Below are positions 18,084-27,118 of a stretch of DNA of 64,000 nt, piece after piece. The number at the start of each line of letters is the position of its first letter. The stretch's first letter is position 1. The stretch comes from Ruegeria profundi (GTDB lineage: Bacteria; Pseudomonadota; Alphaproteobacteria; Rhodobacterales; Rhodobacteraceae). Both the position numbers and the translations under genes were made by a program. Below the pieces are notes generated by a model. The model was not told where the DNA came from. It worked only from the letters and a program-made list of their open reading frames with translations, and made no database searches. Location: assembly GCF_001507545.1 (NCBI RefSeq), contig NZ_LQBP01000002.1, positions 471,048 to 535,047 on the forward strand. Reading direction: 5' to 3'.

Positions 18084-19577
18084 TCAGGGTTTCCCGCCGA
18101 CAACCTGGAGCTCTGGAGGTCGCGCGTGGTCCTTGGAGGCATCCTCTGCGGTCGCATACTTTTCTTTTCTGGTGACCTGGAAAGACCCAACAAGCTCAGC
18201 GAGCATGCTTACCTCCTGCCGCATTGAAAGAGCTGCAGCCGTTGTCTGCTCGACCATTGCAGCATTTTGCTGGGTAACCTGGTCAAGCTGCACAACACCG
18301 GTGTTAATTTCGGAAAGGCCTGTCGATTGCTCCTGAGCGGAACTCGCCACATCCCCGGTCAGTTCCGATGTCCGTTTGATGTCAGCAACCATTCGATCAA
18401 GGGCGCTCCCTGTTTCATCGACAAGAGCCACACCGCTTTCCACATGCGCCGAGCTGACATTGATCAGTGTTTTGATTTCATTTGCCGATTCAGTCGTCTT
18501 CTGTGCGAGCGACCGCACCTCCGAGGCCACGACGACAAACCCGCGTCCGGATTCTCCAGCACGAGCGGCTTCGACACCTGCATTGAGTGCGAGCAGATTT
18601 GTCTGGAAGGCGATATCATCAATCACGCTGATGATCTGGGAAATTCTGCTGGATGACTCCTCGATCTCCTGCATCTTCTGGATTGCATTTTTGACCACGT
18701 CGGTGCCTTGCTCAGCGTGGATGCGCGTCTCAGAGACGGTCCGGTTGGTTGCCGCTGTTGCTTCCGCTGACGATCGCATGCTTACCGTGATTTCCTCCAA
18801 AGCGGCTGCGGTCTCTTCCAGAGTGGCTGCCTGAGATTCGGTGCGCTTGGAAAGGTCCTCCGCCGATTGCGCAACCTCATTCGCAATGACGTGCAGGCTG
18901 TTGGCAGTGTCCTGGACCGAGACCATAGTCTCGCGCAGCGTCTGCATGAGCCCGTTAAAGGATTCCCTGACAGGGTTGAACCGTTCGGGGAAGTCGCTGT
19001 CCTTAGGAGAAGGAATAGGTGCGGTCATATCCCGTGCAGCCATCCGGCTAATGCCGTCGATAAGATGCCGGAATGCGGCTTCTTGCTCTTCCCTCTCGGC
19101 TGCAAAATGCGCATCCAATATGATGTGGGTATCCAGTGCAAAAGCACGGGTCAAAGCGGTCAAAATTGCTGGCAGGTTTCTGTATCTCCATGCTCCGCTC
19201 AGGCCGCCGTATTTTTTCAGCAACAGCTCCTGGATATGGGAGGTCACGTTCGCATAGCCAGACAGATAAAAGAGAAACGGCAGGCCGATCTTGGGGTGGA
19301 TCCGACCAATGCGATAGGCTGACGCAAAATAGGCCTCGCTGAATTCTCCGGACAGAAGCATCTCCCAGTGCCGCTGCTGCCCTGCCTTGGCGCGTTCCAT
19401 CAGGGCTTTGTCGGGAAAGAACCGTGCCGTTTCCGGGTCTTCGGTAATAATGGCGTAGAAGTGATCCAGAACCTCCGGCAGCAGGGGGACAATTAATTCC
19501 CCGCCCTTGGTCAGGTAGCCTCTCGCCTCGCCATTCAGGCCAAACTTCGAGAGAACTTTTGCGTGTTCGGGTGACAT
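18084..19577 (-). CDS. Globin-coupled methyl-accepting chemotaxis protein (HemAT-like)
   Basis: A 497-residue soluble receptor with no membrane span. Residues 1-160 form a protoglobin domain, with the proximal haem histidine at about H94 in [13 protein letters not shown] linker of about 60 residues leads to the MCP signalling domain. Its hairpin tip is intact ([22 protein letters not shown] then [16 protein letters not shown]). It would bind oxygen or another gas through haem and signal to CheA/CheW for aerotaxis. The start at 19577 follows a GGAAGGAAAG ribosome site. The extra 26 upstream codons look non-coding. No che genes are in the window. Confidence 0.88.
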   Translation of the reverse strand: MSPEHAKVLSKFGLNGEARGYLTKGGELIVPLLPEVLDHFYAIITEDPETARFFPDKALMERAKAGQQRHWEMLLSGEFSEAYFASAYRIGRIHPKIGLPFLFYLSGYANVTSHIQELLLKKYGGLSGAWRYRNLPAILTALTRAFALDTHIILDAHFAAEREEQEAAFRHLIDGISRMAARDMTAPIPSPKDSDFPERFNPVRESFNGLMQTLRETMVSVQDTANSLHVIANEVAQSAEDLSKRTESQAATLEETAAALEEITVSMRSSAEATAATNRTVSETRIHAEQGTDVVKNAIQKMQEIEESSSRISQIISVIDDIAFQTNLLALNAGVEAARAGESGRGFVVVASEVRSLAQKTTESANEIKTLINVSSAHVESGVALVDETGSALDRMVADIKRTSELTGDVASSAQEQSTGLSEINTGVVQLDQVTQQNAAMVEQTTAAALSMRQEVSMLAELVGSFQVTRKEKYATAEDASKDHARPPELQVVGGKP

Positions 19578-19756
19578 CTTCTTTCCTTCCAAACGTAAAA
19601 CGCAGTTTCGGCGTTTCGCTCTCGTAAAGCGGAAACGGTAAAAGACTGGTTTCAAATGTGGGATTTATTTACTGGGTACTGCCAAATTGTTCTTGCTTCG
19701 TCGTTGCGATAACAGCGACCAAAGATCGTACCGGTTTCCGTGTCTCGCCTATAATG

Positions 19757-19960
19757 CTTTTGCTTCCTGAGTGAGATCATCGCCTAGGCCGTCTGGGTCC
19801 ATCAGCAATTCAACATGAGCCTTCTGATATCGAAGGCGTTCTTACCGAGCGCGAGGTCGTTGCAAGTCGTGAAGCGATCCTGCTTCGGGTCAATCGTTTT
19901 CGCCGACACTTTGCGGAAAGCACCAAGAGAGATCGGTTTTCGCCTGGGAATAGATGGCGC
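19757..19960 (+). pseudogene. IS6-family transposase N-terminal relic
   Basis: The plus strand reads FLSEIIA-stop-AVWVHQQFNMSL, equal to the first helix region of IS6 transposases. After a one-base shift it continues DIEGVLTE, VVASREAILLRVNRFRRHF and AESTKRDRFSPGNRW, the helix-turn-helix and linker. It carries an in-frame stop and a frameshift, and homology stops before the DDE core. The stretch 19656-20140 otherwise shows no gene. Confidence 0.65.
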
Positions 19961-20144
19961 TCAGCCCTCAATTGTTGGCCGGGTATACCTTCATGTGGGA
20001 TGTGTTCAATACGTCGAGCCTCGACACACAAGAGCGGCAGGTCGTCTACTTAACTGCCAACTTTAAGAATGAATGTAACTATTGTGTGCCTTGGCACACT
20101 ATTCTGGCTGAGCAGGCCGGTTGAAGTCAAATGACGTTGACGCC

Positions 20145-20345
20145 CTACGAGGTGGTGGAAAGCTGATAGCGGCGCGGGCGAATGACGGTGTTGATCTGAT
20201 CTTGGGCAGCCAGAAGTCTCTGTGCTTGTAAGGGAGATTTGAACCGTCCCATCAGCTTCTCGCGTTTTCGTGTTGGCATGTGCGAGTCTTCGATCTGGTT
20301 GTTCAAGCCCCAATGCGCGACCGGCATACGGCGGCTGACAAATGG
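20145..20345 (-). pseudogene. IS6-family transposase C-terminal relic
   Basis: The minus strand reads AHWGLNNQIEDSHMPTRKRE, KLMGRFKSPLQAQRLLAAQ and NTVIRPRRYQLSTTS, the C-terminal part of IS6-family transposases, including the final-glutamate region (N-Q-I-E). It is oriented opposite to the N-terminal relic 190 bases away. The two either come from different insertions or one piece was inverted. Confidence 0.75.
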
Positions 20346-20427
20346 CAGCTGGATGAATTCATCGATGCTCCCTGCGTCCTAACCCAGGCAAAAGCAACCG
20401 AACGGCGGTCAACGTGACAAGACCCAT

Positions 20428-20967
20428 TCAGTGGCTGTGGCCCTCATCAGCACTCGCCGGTACAACCAAAACACTTGGTGCCGGAGCTTCCAGGTCATGA
20501 CCGTCTTGCCCAACCTCAGGGATTTCGATCCAGTGTCGCTCGCTGTTCGCGCATTCCTGGATCGCGGGAATGTAGAGCGTTTCGTCTGCAGAAACACGGT
20601 CGCTAATCCAGGCGCGGAATACGAACTCATCGTAGTAAGCGTTCAGAAGCTCTCCCGACCATATGATTTCCTGCACACCTTCCGAGACGGTACTTCCATA
20701 GTATTCGTAGCTGTTCTGGTACTCGCCGGTAACTGTTTCAAGTGTCCATCCGGCTTTGACCATCGGCTGCGCCGCGATTAATCCCTCTGGAATTTGTACA
20801 CGGACGCGCAAGGTTGCCTCGTCTCCGCAGCCATGGGGAATGCGCAGCGTCAGACGCGTGGTTTCCCCCTGCACAGCCTCAGTTTCTGCAAGGGAAACAT
20901 GCGCATGCGCCTGGGATGCGAATATCAGCAAAGAAGTAATCGCAGTGAATGAAGTGATTTGTTTCAT
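20428..20967 (-). CDS. YcnI-family periplasmic copper-binding protein (DUF1775)
   Basis: A 179-residue exported protein. A signal peptide (residues 1-22, ending SQAHA) leaves an N-terminal histidine and HVSL, which in YcnI proteins starts the mature chain and binds copper. RIPHGCGDEAT and VKAGWTLE are family hallmarks. The C terminus ends with EGHSH, an extra metal-binding tail. YcnI homologues act in copper handling with CopC/YcnJ-like partners. Here the nearby minus-strand neighbours are a cupredoxin and a DUF4142 protein. The start follows standard family length. Confidence 0.87.
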   Translation of the reverse strand: MKQITSFTAITSLLIFASQAHAHVSLAETEAVQGETTRLTLRIPHGCGDEATLRVRVQIPEGLIAAQPMVKAGWTLETVTGEYQNSYEYYGSTVSEGVQEIIWSGELLNAYYDEFVFRAWISDRVSADETLYIPAIQECANSERHWIEIPEVGQDGHDLEAPAPSVLVVPASADEGHSH

Positions 20968-21074
20968 GGGTTCTGTTTTTGCTTTGCGTTCTGATTCAGT
21001 TGGATTTCGAAACGGGGCTGGGACGCGGGGTGTTTTTCGAGCGGGTCTTTGTTCAGGCTGGGTTTTTGAAAATC

Positions 21075-21281
21075 CTAGGATGTTTCCGGTCCAGAGGAAT
21101 TCGGCTGTCCTGAGGATGATCTAAAAGTGGCGCCTTGTTTGTGAACAAGCTCGCCTCCAAGTATACCGCCGCCTGCGAGGGTTCTAATTGCAGTCAAGTC
21201 TAACAGCAGCACCCAGACCGACAATACATACCACGTGATGCAGCACTGCCTCTGGGGTCTGCTCTGCGCCCAATTCGACAT
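21075..21281 (-). pseudogene. Possible remnant of a DUF2231-type membrane protein
   Basis: This short minus-strand frame has a hydrophobic stretch (WYVLSVWVLLLDLTAI) followed by GGGILGGELVHKQGA. The latter resembles the end of DUF2231 membrane proteins, where GGxLGGELVYxxG is typical. Upstream membrane spans are missing and codon use is poor, so it is read as a decayed tail between ycnI and the cupredoxin gene. The rest of 20968-21360 shows no other gene. Confidence 0.35.
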
Positions 21282-21360
21282 ATGCTGCAGGCCACTCAGA
21301 TGTCTGCTCTTCTTTGGTATGCAACTCCCGCCTGGGCATCCGCTTTGCTTCTTTGGCCCG

Positions 21361-21708
21361 CTACTCGATAATCTCGATCTGACCTTTCATGTGCGGGTGG
21401 AAAGCACAAAAATAGGACAATTCCATAGCTTCAAACACCTCGATTGAAGCCGTGTCGTTCCGTTCCAGGGTCTCAGTCTCCCACCCAAACTCATCAGCGG
21501 TTGCCGTGTGAGGAGCAATGTCCTTGTTGGTCCATCGTATGGTGTCGCCAATGCGTACCTGGACCGCGGCAGGAAGATACTCGAATGATCGAATCTCAAC
21601 TTCGTGCACCACCGGCGTTTCGGCCATAAGAAGCTGCGGAATCGGAGCGGCCGCTACTGCAGCCGCTCCAACAATCACGCCCCTGCGCGTTGGTAAATCC
21701 CGCCTCAC
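21361..21708 (-). CDS. Tat-exported cupredoxin (amicyanin/plastocyanin-like)
   Basis: A 115-residue blue-copper-type protein. The N terminus carries a short Tat signal (PTRRGVIVG then an Ala-rich stretch ending LLMAE). Type 1 copper ligands are visible as H67 (APHTAT), C101, H104 and M107 (YFCAFHPHMKG). It probably transfers electrons in the periplasm. Its start overlaps the stop of the upstream DUF4142 gene by four bases, so the two are coupled. Confidence 0.87.
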   Translation of the reverse strand: MRRDLPTRRGVIVGAAAVAAAPIPQLLMAETPVVHEVEIRSFEYLPAAVQVRIGDTIRWTNKDIAPHTATADEFGWETETLERNDTASIEVFEAMELSYFCAFHPHMKGQIEIIE

Positions 21709-22229
21709 TGCAGCGATTTAACCATCATTTCGGCGTGACCTTCATGGGCCTTGAATATTTCAAGGCCCTGCTCGAACAGCGCCTTTACTTCGGCATTGTC
21801 GATATTCGGGATCATCGTGTTCTCGACCAGATCGTTCACTGCCTTGTGGTAGGCGAGTTCGTTGGCTGCATATGCCGCGTCAAATTCTGCGCCGCGCAGT
21901 TTTACGAAGCCATCAATAATCTCGTCTGCATTTGCATTGAGCTGCTGGCTGAATGCATTGTCTTGCGCCGATGCACCAAGCTTGTCGAGAAGACCCAATG
22001 CGGCTTCGTTTACCGCTGTATGGTCGCGGATCATTGTGTTTGCAAACTCATGGATGTCGGGATTGTTCGACAGCGCAAGCGCCAGATGCGCGTAGCGAAT
22101 ATCGATGTTATCAGCCGTGTAGGCGATATGTGCGTATTCAAGATCATTCATGTCAGCAACATCTTGTGCGGACGCCTGAACACCTGCCATGGACAGAGCG
22201 ATTGCAACCGTGGTCAGAAGCTTTTTCAT
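21705..22229 (-). CDS. DUF4142 family periplasmic protein (ferritin-like helical bundle)
   Basis: A 174-residue protein with a clear signal peptide (MKKLLTTVAIALSMAGVQASA). The mature part is helical, with the DUF4142 pattern EYAHIAYTADNIDIRYAHLA, FANTMIRDHTAVNEAA and a C-terminal KAHEGHAEMMVK. Several histidines lie in the positions where ferritin-like proteins bind metal, but the function of the family is not established. It heads a two-gene unit with the cupredoxin. Confidence 0.83.
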   Translation of the reverse strand: MKKLLTTVAIALSMAGVQASAQDVADMNDLEYAHIAYTADNIDIRYAHLALALSNNPDIHEFANTMIRDHTAVNEAALGLLDKLGASAQDNAFSQQLNANADEIIDGFVKLRGAEFDAAYAANELAYHKAVNDLVENTMIPNIDNAEVKALFEQGLEIFKAHEGHAEMMVKSLQ

Positions 22230-22366
22230 GCCGGAAATTCCTTTGGATTGTCGATACCATATGAGTACCCACAGGATTTGATGTGTTTGAATGCGCGAAC
22301 GTTCTAAATGTCATGCAGATAGTTCAGACCTCTGTACACGTTCGCTTTGGGCCGTATGGTTTTATC

Positions 22367-22613
22367 ATGCTTGATCTTCTGAGTGACATCCTGACCAGCC
22401 TTTCCGTGCGCGGAACGATCTATTTTCGCGCATCATTCACAAGGCCGTGGGGCGTCGCAGTTCCAAGCTGTGGAAACGTTGCGAGATTTCACTTCGCGCA
22501 TCGCGGCAACTGTCTTATTCGCGTCGATGGTGTCGATGAACCCATTAGTCTAGCGCAAGGGGATTTGGTTATCATCCCCGCGGAACAGCTCACGTTCTAT
22601 ACTGCGGCCAAGA
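22367..22613 (+). pseudogene. AraC-family regulator, N-terminal cupin remnant
   Basis: The frame gives MLDLLSDILTSLSVRG and SFTRPWGVAVPSCG, then AQGDLVIIPAEQ. This is the N-terminal cupin_6 domain of AraC regulators of the DUF6597/cupin_6 type. Homology stops near 22613 and the helix-turn-helix half is gone. What follows belongs to a transaminase relic on the other strand. Confidence 0.65.
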
Positions 22614-22639
22614 TCCCAAAAACACGATCCTGCCGCTCG

Positions 22640-23005
22640 ATACGGTTCCGGGTGATGATGCAATCACCTTTCACGATATAGGCATTGTTCGAAGTACCTT
22701 CGGCCACAAGGCCGTCAGCGACGAGCCAGGCATCGTCGCAGCCTTCTCCCTTTGCTTCCATCTTTGCAAGCGAGGGATAGAGAAGCTGCACCGTCTTGAT
22801 ATCTCGCCTCGCCCATCGCAGGTCTGGCAAAGTTTTGACCTTAAGCCCAAGCTGCTCGCTCGGGATGTCGGCGATCCCAGGTTTTGACTGCGTGAACATT
22901 ACAACCGACTGATTTGGCCCCTTTGTCTTTCCGCCAAGAACGCCAGTGATCTCATAAACGGCGTCGGCAAACAGGAAACCGCGGTCAAAAACCGATATCT
23001 TTGCT
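22640..23005 (-). pseudogene. D-amino-acid transaminase with a large internal in-frame deletion
   Basis: The minus-strand frame opens with KISVFDRGFLFADAVYE, the N terminus of D-alanine transaminases. Right after VLGGK it jumps to SVVMFTQSKPG from the middle of the protein. About 90 residues holding the arm of the active site are missing. It continues through LRWARRDIKTVQLLYPSL, with the catalytic-lysine region RRDIKTVQ intact, and GLVAEGTSNNAYIVKGD. Homology is lost near 22650 at the junction with the AraC fragment. It lies 8 bases after the ornithine cyclodeaminase gene and was probably the third gene of that operon. Confidence 0.72.
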
Positions 23006-23013
23006 TACCGCTG

Positions 23014-23964
23014 TTACCCGATTGCGGCTGAGGCAAGCTCTCCCCAAATGGCATTTACGGTGGTCAAATCCTGCACACCCAACCCCGAGAGGCATGCGAC
23101 AGTTGTTGCCTTCCTGTTCCCGCTTTCCCGCGAAATCACGGATCCGATTTCGGTAAATGCGTCTTCGGTCAAGACATTTGCCGAGAGCGCGCGGGCTGTT
23201 GCCCCGTACATTCGAGCCGTGGCCTTTGCGTCGACAAAAACCTCTGAGTCTTTCAGGATTTCCGGATCAATCTCGCATTTGGTGGTGTCGTCCGACCCGA
23301 CAGAGGTGATGTGCTGGCCCGGTCTGAGCCAATCGGCCTGTATCAAGGGCTCTTTTGCTCCGGTCGCGGTTACAATCACATCGGCTTGGGCAACTGCAGC
23401 CGGCAAGTCATCAACCACTTGCACGGACACCCCGGTGAGACGCGACTCCAATGATAAACATAGCTCACTGGCTTTGGCGCGATCCCGCCCCCAGATCTTA
23501 AAGGTCTTGATTGCGCGCACCGCAAGCAAGGCCTCAGCTTGCAACCGCGCTTGCGTCCCGGTTCCGACGATCAAGGCGGATCGGGCCGATTGCGGAACCA
23601 ACAGTCTTGCCACCAGCGCACCTGCCGCCGCGGTCCGGTAATCCGAAATCAGATGGTCGTCTTGCAGGATGGCCAGCGGCTTGCAGGTTTTGCTGTCAAA
23701 AACCGCAATCATACCACTGGATGCCGGTTCGCCCCGATCTGCAAGGATCTGGGACCAGCCCGCCATCTTGACCGTAAAAATCGGACACCCCGGCAGAGAC
23801 GCCGACTTGACATGGATGTCGGCCAGATCATTGGGATGCAGAACATAAACGGGCGATTGCGCCCTGCCGTCCGAGATCGCCTGGAATGCTAACTCTGCGG
23901 CCGGGATCAATTGCTCGATGCTTAAAAACGGGCGGATGGTTTCTGAGCCGATGACTGGGATCAT
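23014..23964 (-). CDS. Ornithine cyclodeaminase / mu-crystallin family protein
   Basis: A 316-residue NAD(P)-dependent enzyme. The N-terminal substrate domain carries KMAGWSQILADRGEPASSGMI-type sequence and DDHLISDYRTAA, where the arginine binds the carboxylate. The Rossmann motif IVGTGTQARLQ is at about residues 130-140. Family members act as ornithine cyclodeaminase, Delta1-pyrroline-2-carboxylate reductase or alanine dehydrogenase, and the activity cannot be fixed here. It overlaps the upstream PhzF gene by four bases. A transaminase relic once followed, pointing to D- or hydroxy-amino-acid metabolism. Confidence 0.87.
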   Translation of the reverse strand: MIPVIGSETIRPFLSIEQLIPAAELAFQAISDGRAQSPVYVLHPNDLADIHVKSASLPGCPIFTVKMAGWSQILADRGEPASSGMIAVFDSKTCKPLAILQDDHLISDYRTAAAGALVARLLVPQSARSALIVGTGTQARLQAEALLAVRAIKTFKIWGRDRAKASELCLSLESRLTGVSVQVVDDLPAAVAQADVIVTATGAKEPLIQADWLRPGQHITSVGSDDTTKCEIDPEILKDSEVFVDAKATARMYGATARALSANVLTEDAFTEIGSVISRESGNRKATTVACLSGLGVQDLTTVNAIWGELASAAIG

Positions 23965-24830
23965 GGCGCAATCACTTCACCGCTGCCGACATAAGCGACT
24001 TCGCCTGCGACCGTCACTCTTTTGATGTCGTCTGGCGTTCCGAAGGGCGTCACGATTATCTCGCTCGGCCGCCCCATAAAGTGACCCTGCTTCAAAGGAA
24101 AACTGCGGCCCGATTCCGCCAGTCCATGTTTCAAGGCATAGGCTCCAACCACGCCAGCGGCGCTGCCGGTTGCGACATCCTCCATGACCCCGTCATTGTT
24201 CCAATGCCGCCCTTCAAATGTGTCGACATCGAGCAGATATGCAAACTCTGCCCCGAAACGTTTCAGAGACTGCTCCAAATCGGGAACTGTGATCCGCGCG
24301 TCCTTCAACCCTCCCAAAACCGGAACAACGAGGTATTTCAAACCTGTTGAGATGACGTCCAGCGGAAAATCAGCAAGTTGATCCAGGTTAAAAGCTCTGG
24401 CAATGTCCTGCCGTTCTTGCGCGTCGACCGTGCCGATTATCTCGGGCCTGCCTTGATCAAGTGCGCCGAAATAGTACCCATCCCGGTACTGCGTCGAAAC
24501 ACTGACCTCTCTTCCGCCCTGCAAGCTGATCGTCCACCCCCGCGAGCCTTCGGTGCCCGCTTCTCTATGCAATGTGCAAGCAGCACCGATAATGGAGTGA
24601 CCTGCAAATGGTAGCTCCTCAAAGAGATCAAACACTCGCGCAGAGATTTGACCATTGTTCTCACTCAGGAAGATCGACTCAAAGTGTCGCATCTCCTGGG
24701 TAATGGTCAGCATTTGTTCGCCGGTCAGCCCTTCAGAATCTGTAAATACGGCCAGACTATTGCCGCAATAGGGCTTGGCCGCGAAAACATCGCAGTGAAT
24801 GAAGTTGAAGGTCAACTTAGGAGGTGGCAT
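23961..24830 (-). CDS. PhzF-family isomerase/epimerase-like protein
   Basis: A 289-residue protein of the diaminopimelate-epimerase fold. The catalytic glutamate region is MRHFESIFL, and ELPFAGHSIIGAA and VATGSAAGVVGAY are the two PhzF hallmarks. The start at 24830 (MPPPKLTF) replaces a longer frame that would need a TTG. The promoter lies in the short divergent space shared with the ArsR gene. PhzF homologues isomerise or epimerise small amino-acid-like acids. With the ornithine cyclodeaminase homologue and transaminase relic, it fits an amino-acid side pathway rather than phenazine synthesis. Confidence 0.87.
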   Translation of the reverse strand: MPPPKLTFNFIHCDVFAAKPYCGNSLAVFTDSEGLTGEQMLTITQEMRHFESIFLSENNGQISARVFDLFEELPFAGHSIIGAACTLHREAGTEGSRGWTISLQGGREVSVSTQYRDGYYFGALDQGRPEIIGTVDAQERQDIARAFNLDQLADFPLDVISTGLKYLVVPVLGGLKDARITVPDLEQSLKRFGAEFAYLLDVDTFEGRHWNNDGVMEDVATGSAAGVVGAYALKHGLAESGRSFPLKQGHFMGRPSEIIVTPFGTPDDIKRVTVAGEVAYVGSGEVIAP

Positions 24831-24857
24831 AAGGAACCTGCATAGCAAATGATCTAT

Positions 24858-24873
24858 ATAGATAGGTATCTAT
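24858..24873. promoter_or_regulatory. Inverted-repeat operator, probably for the ArsR-type regulator
   Basis: ATAGATA and TATCTAT form a perfect seven-base inverted repeat around GG. An overlapping perfect palindrome, ATCTATATAGAT, is at 24852-24863. Both lie in the 46 bases between the divergent phzF start and the ArsR start, and the first ends three bases before the GTG. Position and size fit an ArsR operator controlling both directions. Confidence 0.6.
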
Positions 24874-24876
24874 TCA

Positions 24877-25191
24877 GTGGATGTATATGTGTCAACAGCC
24901 CAAGCACTGCGCGCCTTGGCCCATGAGAACCGGTTGCGAATTGTGCACTGGCTATCAGAGCCCGAAAGTCACTTTCCGCCGCAGGTCGATGGTGATTTGG
25001 TCAAAGACGGGGTATGCGTCGGCTTCATCACGGAAAAAATTGGCTTGAAGCAACCGACCGTGACCAACCACATGCAAATCCTGCAAGAAGCTGGCTTGGT
25101 CGAGAGCAAGAAGATTAAAAACTGGGTATTCTACAAGTTGCGACCAGATCAGGTCGAAAATGTACTTCGAAAAGTCGGCCAGATGCTTTGA
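24877..25191 (+). CDS. ArsR-family winged-helix regulator
   Basis: A 104-residue single-domain regulator. ALRALAHENRLRIVHWL is the alpha-1/alpha-2 region and ITEKIGLKQPTVTNHMQILQ the recognition helix-turn-helix; VESKKIKNWVFYKL is the wing. No ELCVCDL cysteine motif is present, so it is not a classic arsenic sensor. DGVCVGFITE retains one cysteine. The start is GTG at 24877, or GTG 12 bases later. It is divergent from phzF and probably controls that operon through the inverted repeat in between. Confidence 0.85.
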   Translation: MDVYVSTAQALRALAHENRLRIVHWLSEPESHFPPQVDGDLVKDGVCVGFITEKIGLKQPTVTNHMQILQEAGLVESKKIKNWVFYKLRPDQVENVLRKVGQML

Positions 25192-25382
25192 AAACGGTCA
25201 CCCAAACGACCTGAGGCAAAGGAACATCTTCACGACAAAACTTATTAGCCGGTTGGAGGCGACCGGTTCTGGACTGAGTTGCAGCCGCGTATACTTTCGT
25301 CCTCTAAACATCTTGGAACCAATTGGCGTTATAGCCAAGATCTTCGAGCAACTATGAGACCTTTGGCAAGCTGCTGAGCATC

Positions 25383-25628
25383 CTACCGTGGCCGTCGTAG
25401 ATAGCGTGCAGCTTTTTCTACCACCCTTGGCTCGACCGATCTCGCATCCACGCCCCCATTTTCTAAACCCATAGTGGTCGCCATTCGATAAGCTATGAGA
25501 TAAATTGGATCGTCCATCACGGTCTTTTCTTCAACATGGTAAGCGGCCAAACCGACCATCACGCGCGAAAAGATGCCTTCCAGCTCCGGCGCTTCCTCCA
25601 GCTGTAAAATGTTTTGTTCGGGGCGCAT
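25383..25628 (-). CDS. Hypothetical 81-residue protein
   Basis: I do not recognise this protein. It reads as a soluble, mixed-charge helical chain (QLEEAPELEGIFSRVMVGLA and AARYLRRPR at the C terminus) with codon use like nearby genes. It stands alone between the ArsR gene and nadA, on the opposite strand to both. It may be a small gene or the remainder of a larger one. Confidence 0.35.
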   Translation of the reverse strand: MRPEQNILQLEEAPELEGIFSRVMVGLAAYHVEEKTVMDDPIYLIAYRMATTMGLENGGVDARSVEPRVVEKAARYLRRPR

Positions 25629-25991
25629 TCATCTAGCGCGTATCGCCGACGCAAACGGTTGTGATTAATGAAGATAATGCTACCGAACGCCAACCAATCA
25701 TCGACGCTCGGCTAACCGTAGGGCTTTCAGATGAGGGGTTTCTAACGCCCTGTTTGCGAGTCGCTCAAGCAAATAGATAATTCGTGCCACCGCTTCTTAT
25801 TCGAACCATGAAACAACCCGCTAAACAATTAAAAATGCATCCTGATTTTGATCAGAGCGTTTCACTGCTGATTTGAGAACCAATGATGATATTCACAGAT
25901 CAACTTTCTCGATAGTTTTCTTGGATCATCGAACGAAGGTCGATTAGTTTGCGACGCCAACGAATTTTGGGAACTTTTCCTCATTTACGCT
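25629..25991. other. Region upstream of nadA without a recognisable gene
   Basis: About 360 AT-richer bases precede the nadA start. No coding frame or repeat was convincing. It should contain the promoter of the nadABC operon. I could not identify a NrtR or NadQ-type palindrome by eye. Confidence 0.3.
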
Positions 25992-27110
25992 GTGGATAAT
26001 CGAGAAAAGGCCCGGTATCTTCACGCTCTCGTGATCAATAGGCAGAAAACCAATCCCGTGTTCGACCTACCCGCGCAGCGTGCGCACCTTTCCGAAAAAT
26101 ATGATCTTGCACCGTCGCCCGAGCTGGCGGCGAGCATGAGTGAAATTTATAGCCGCATGTCCCGCGTAGTGTCGCCGATGGATTGGGCAATCTACGCGCC
26201 TTACATCAAGGCGATCAACGATCTGAAGGCCGAGCGCAATGCGGTCATTCTGGGCCACAACTACATGACGCCCGAAATTTACCACGGCATTTCGGACTTC
26301 GGCGGCGACAGTCTACAACTGGCGATCAAGGCCACCGAGGTCGAGGCGGATGTGATCGTCCAATGCGGCGTGCATTTCATGGCAGAGACGTCAAAGATCC
26401 TCAGCCCCGAAAAGACCGTGCTTATGCCGGATATGGAGGCGGGCTGCTCACTAGCGGAATCAATCACGGCCGAAGGGATCGAGGAAATGCGCCGCCGTTA
26501 TCCCGGCGCGCCGGTTGTGTCCTATGTAAACACCACGGCCGAGGTCAAAGCGGCTTCTGACATATGCTGCACCTCATCGAACGCAGCGCAGATCGTTGCA
26601 GCAATGGACAGCGACACGGTTATCATGACGCCAGATCAGTACCTGGCGCAGAACGTGGCCCGCGACGTGCCGCAAAAGAATGTGGTCTGGTGGGAAGGCT
26701 CGTGCATCGTACACGAACAATACCGTCCTCAGGACCTGCGCGATTTTCGCGAATGGAACCCCGGCACGCGTCTGATCGCGCATCCCGAATGTCCACCAGA
26801 GGTGGTGGCCGAGGCCGATTTCTCTGGATCCACCAGTGGTATCATCAAATATGTCACCGATGAAAAACCTGAAAAGGCACTGCTGATCACCGAATGCTCG
26901 ATGGCGTCGAATATCGCGGATGCCTTGCCCGAGGTCGATTTTGTCGGCCCCTGCAACATGTGCCCCTACATGAAGAAGATCACGCTTGAAAAGGTGCTGT
27001 TCGCGCTGGATACCATGACAGGTCAGATTGAGGTTAATACCGAGGTCGCCGCCAAGGCGCGCCTGTCGGTGCAGCGCATGATCGACCTTTCGCGCCAACT
27101 GGGTATTTGA
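25992..27110 (+). CDS. nadA: Quinolinate synthase
   Basis: A 372-residue NadA that condenses iminoaspartate with dihydroxyacetone phosphate to quinolinate in NAD synthesis. GHNYMTPEIYHGISDF is near residues 88-103. The [4Fe-4S] ligands are expected at C125 (QCGVHFM), C193 (CCTSSNA) and C321 (GPCNMCPYMK). GSTSGIIKY binds the product phosphate. The start is GTG at 25992; the first ATG is too far inside. It heads nadA-nadB-nadC. Confidence 0.93.
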   Translation: MDNREKARYLHALVINRQKTNPVFDLPAQRAHLSEKYDLAPSPELAASMSEIYSRMSRVVSPMDWAIYAPYIKAINDLKAERNAVILGHNYMTPEIYHGISDFGGDSLQLAIKATEVEADVIVQCGVHFMAETSKILSPEKTVLMPDMEAGCSLAESITAEGIEEMRRRYPGAPVVSYVNTTAEVKAASDICCTSSNAAQIVAAMDSDTVIMTPDQYLAQNVARDVPQKNVVWWEGSCIVHEQYRPQDLRDFREWNPGTRLIAHPECPPEVVAEADFSGSTSGIIKYVTDEKPEKALLITECSMASNIADALPEVDFVGPCNMCPYMKKITLEKVLFALDTMTGQIEVNTEVAAKARLSVQRMIDLSRQLGI

Positions 27111-27118
27111 TCAGCAAC

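Noticed and set aside
22283..22681. Full 132-codon AraC-like gene
   Set aside because: Homology covers only about 22367-22613; the beginning is upstream DNA and the end is antisense to the transaminase relic.
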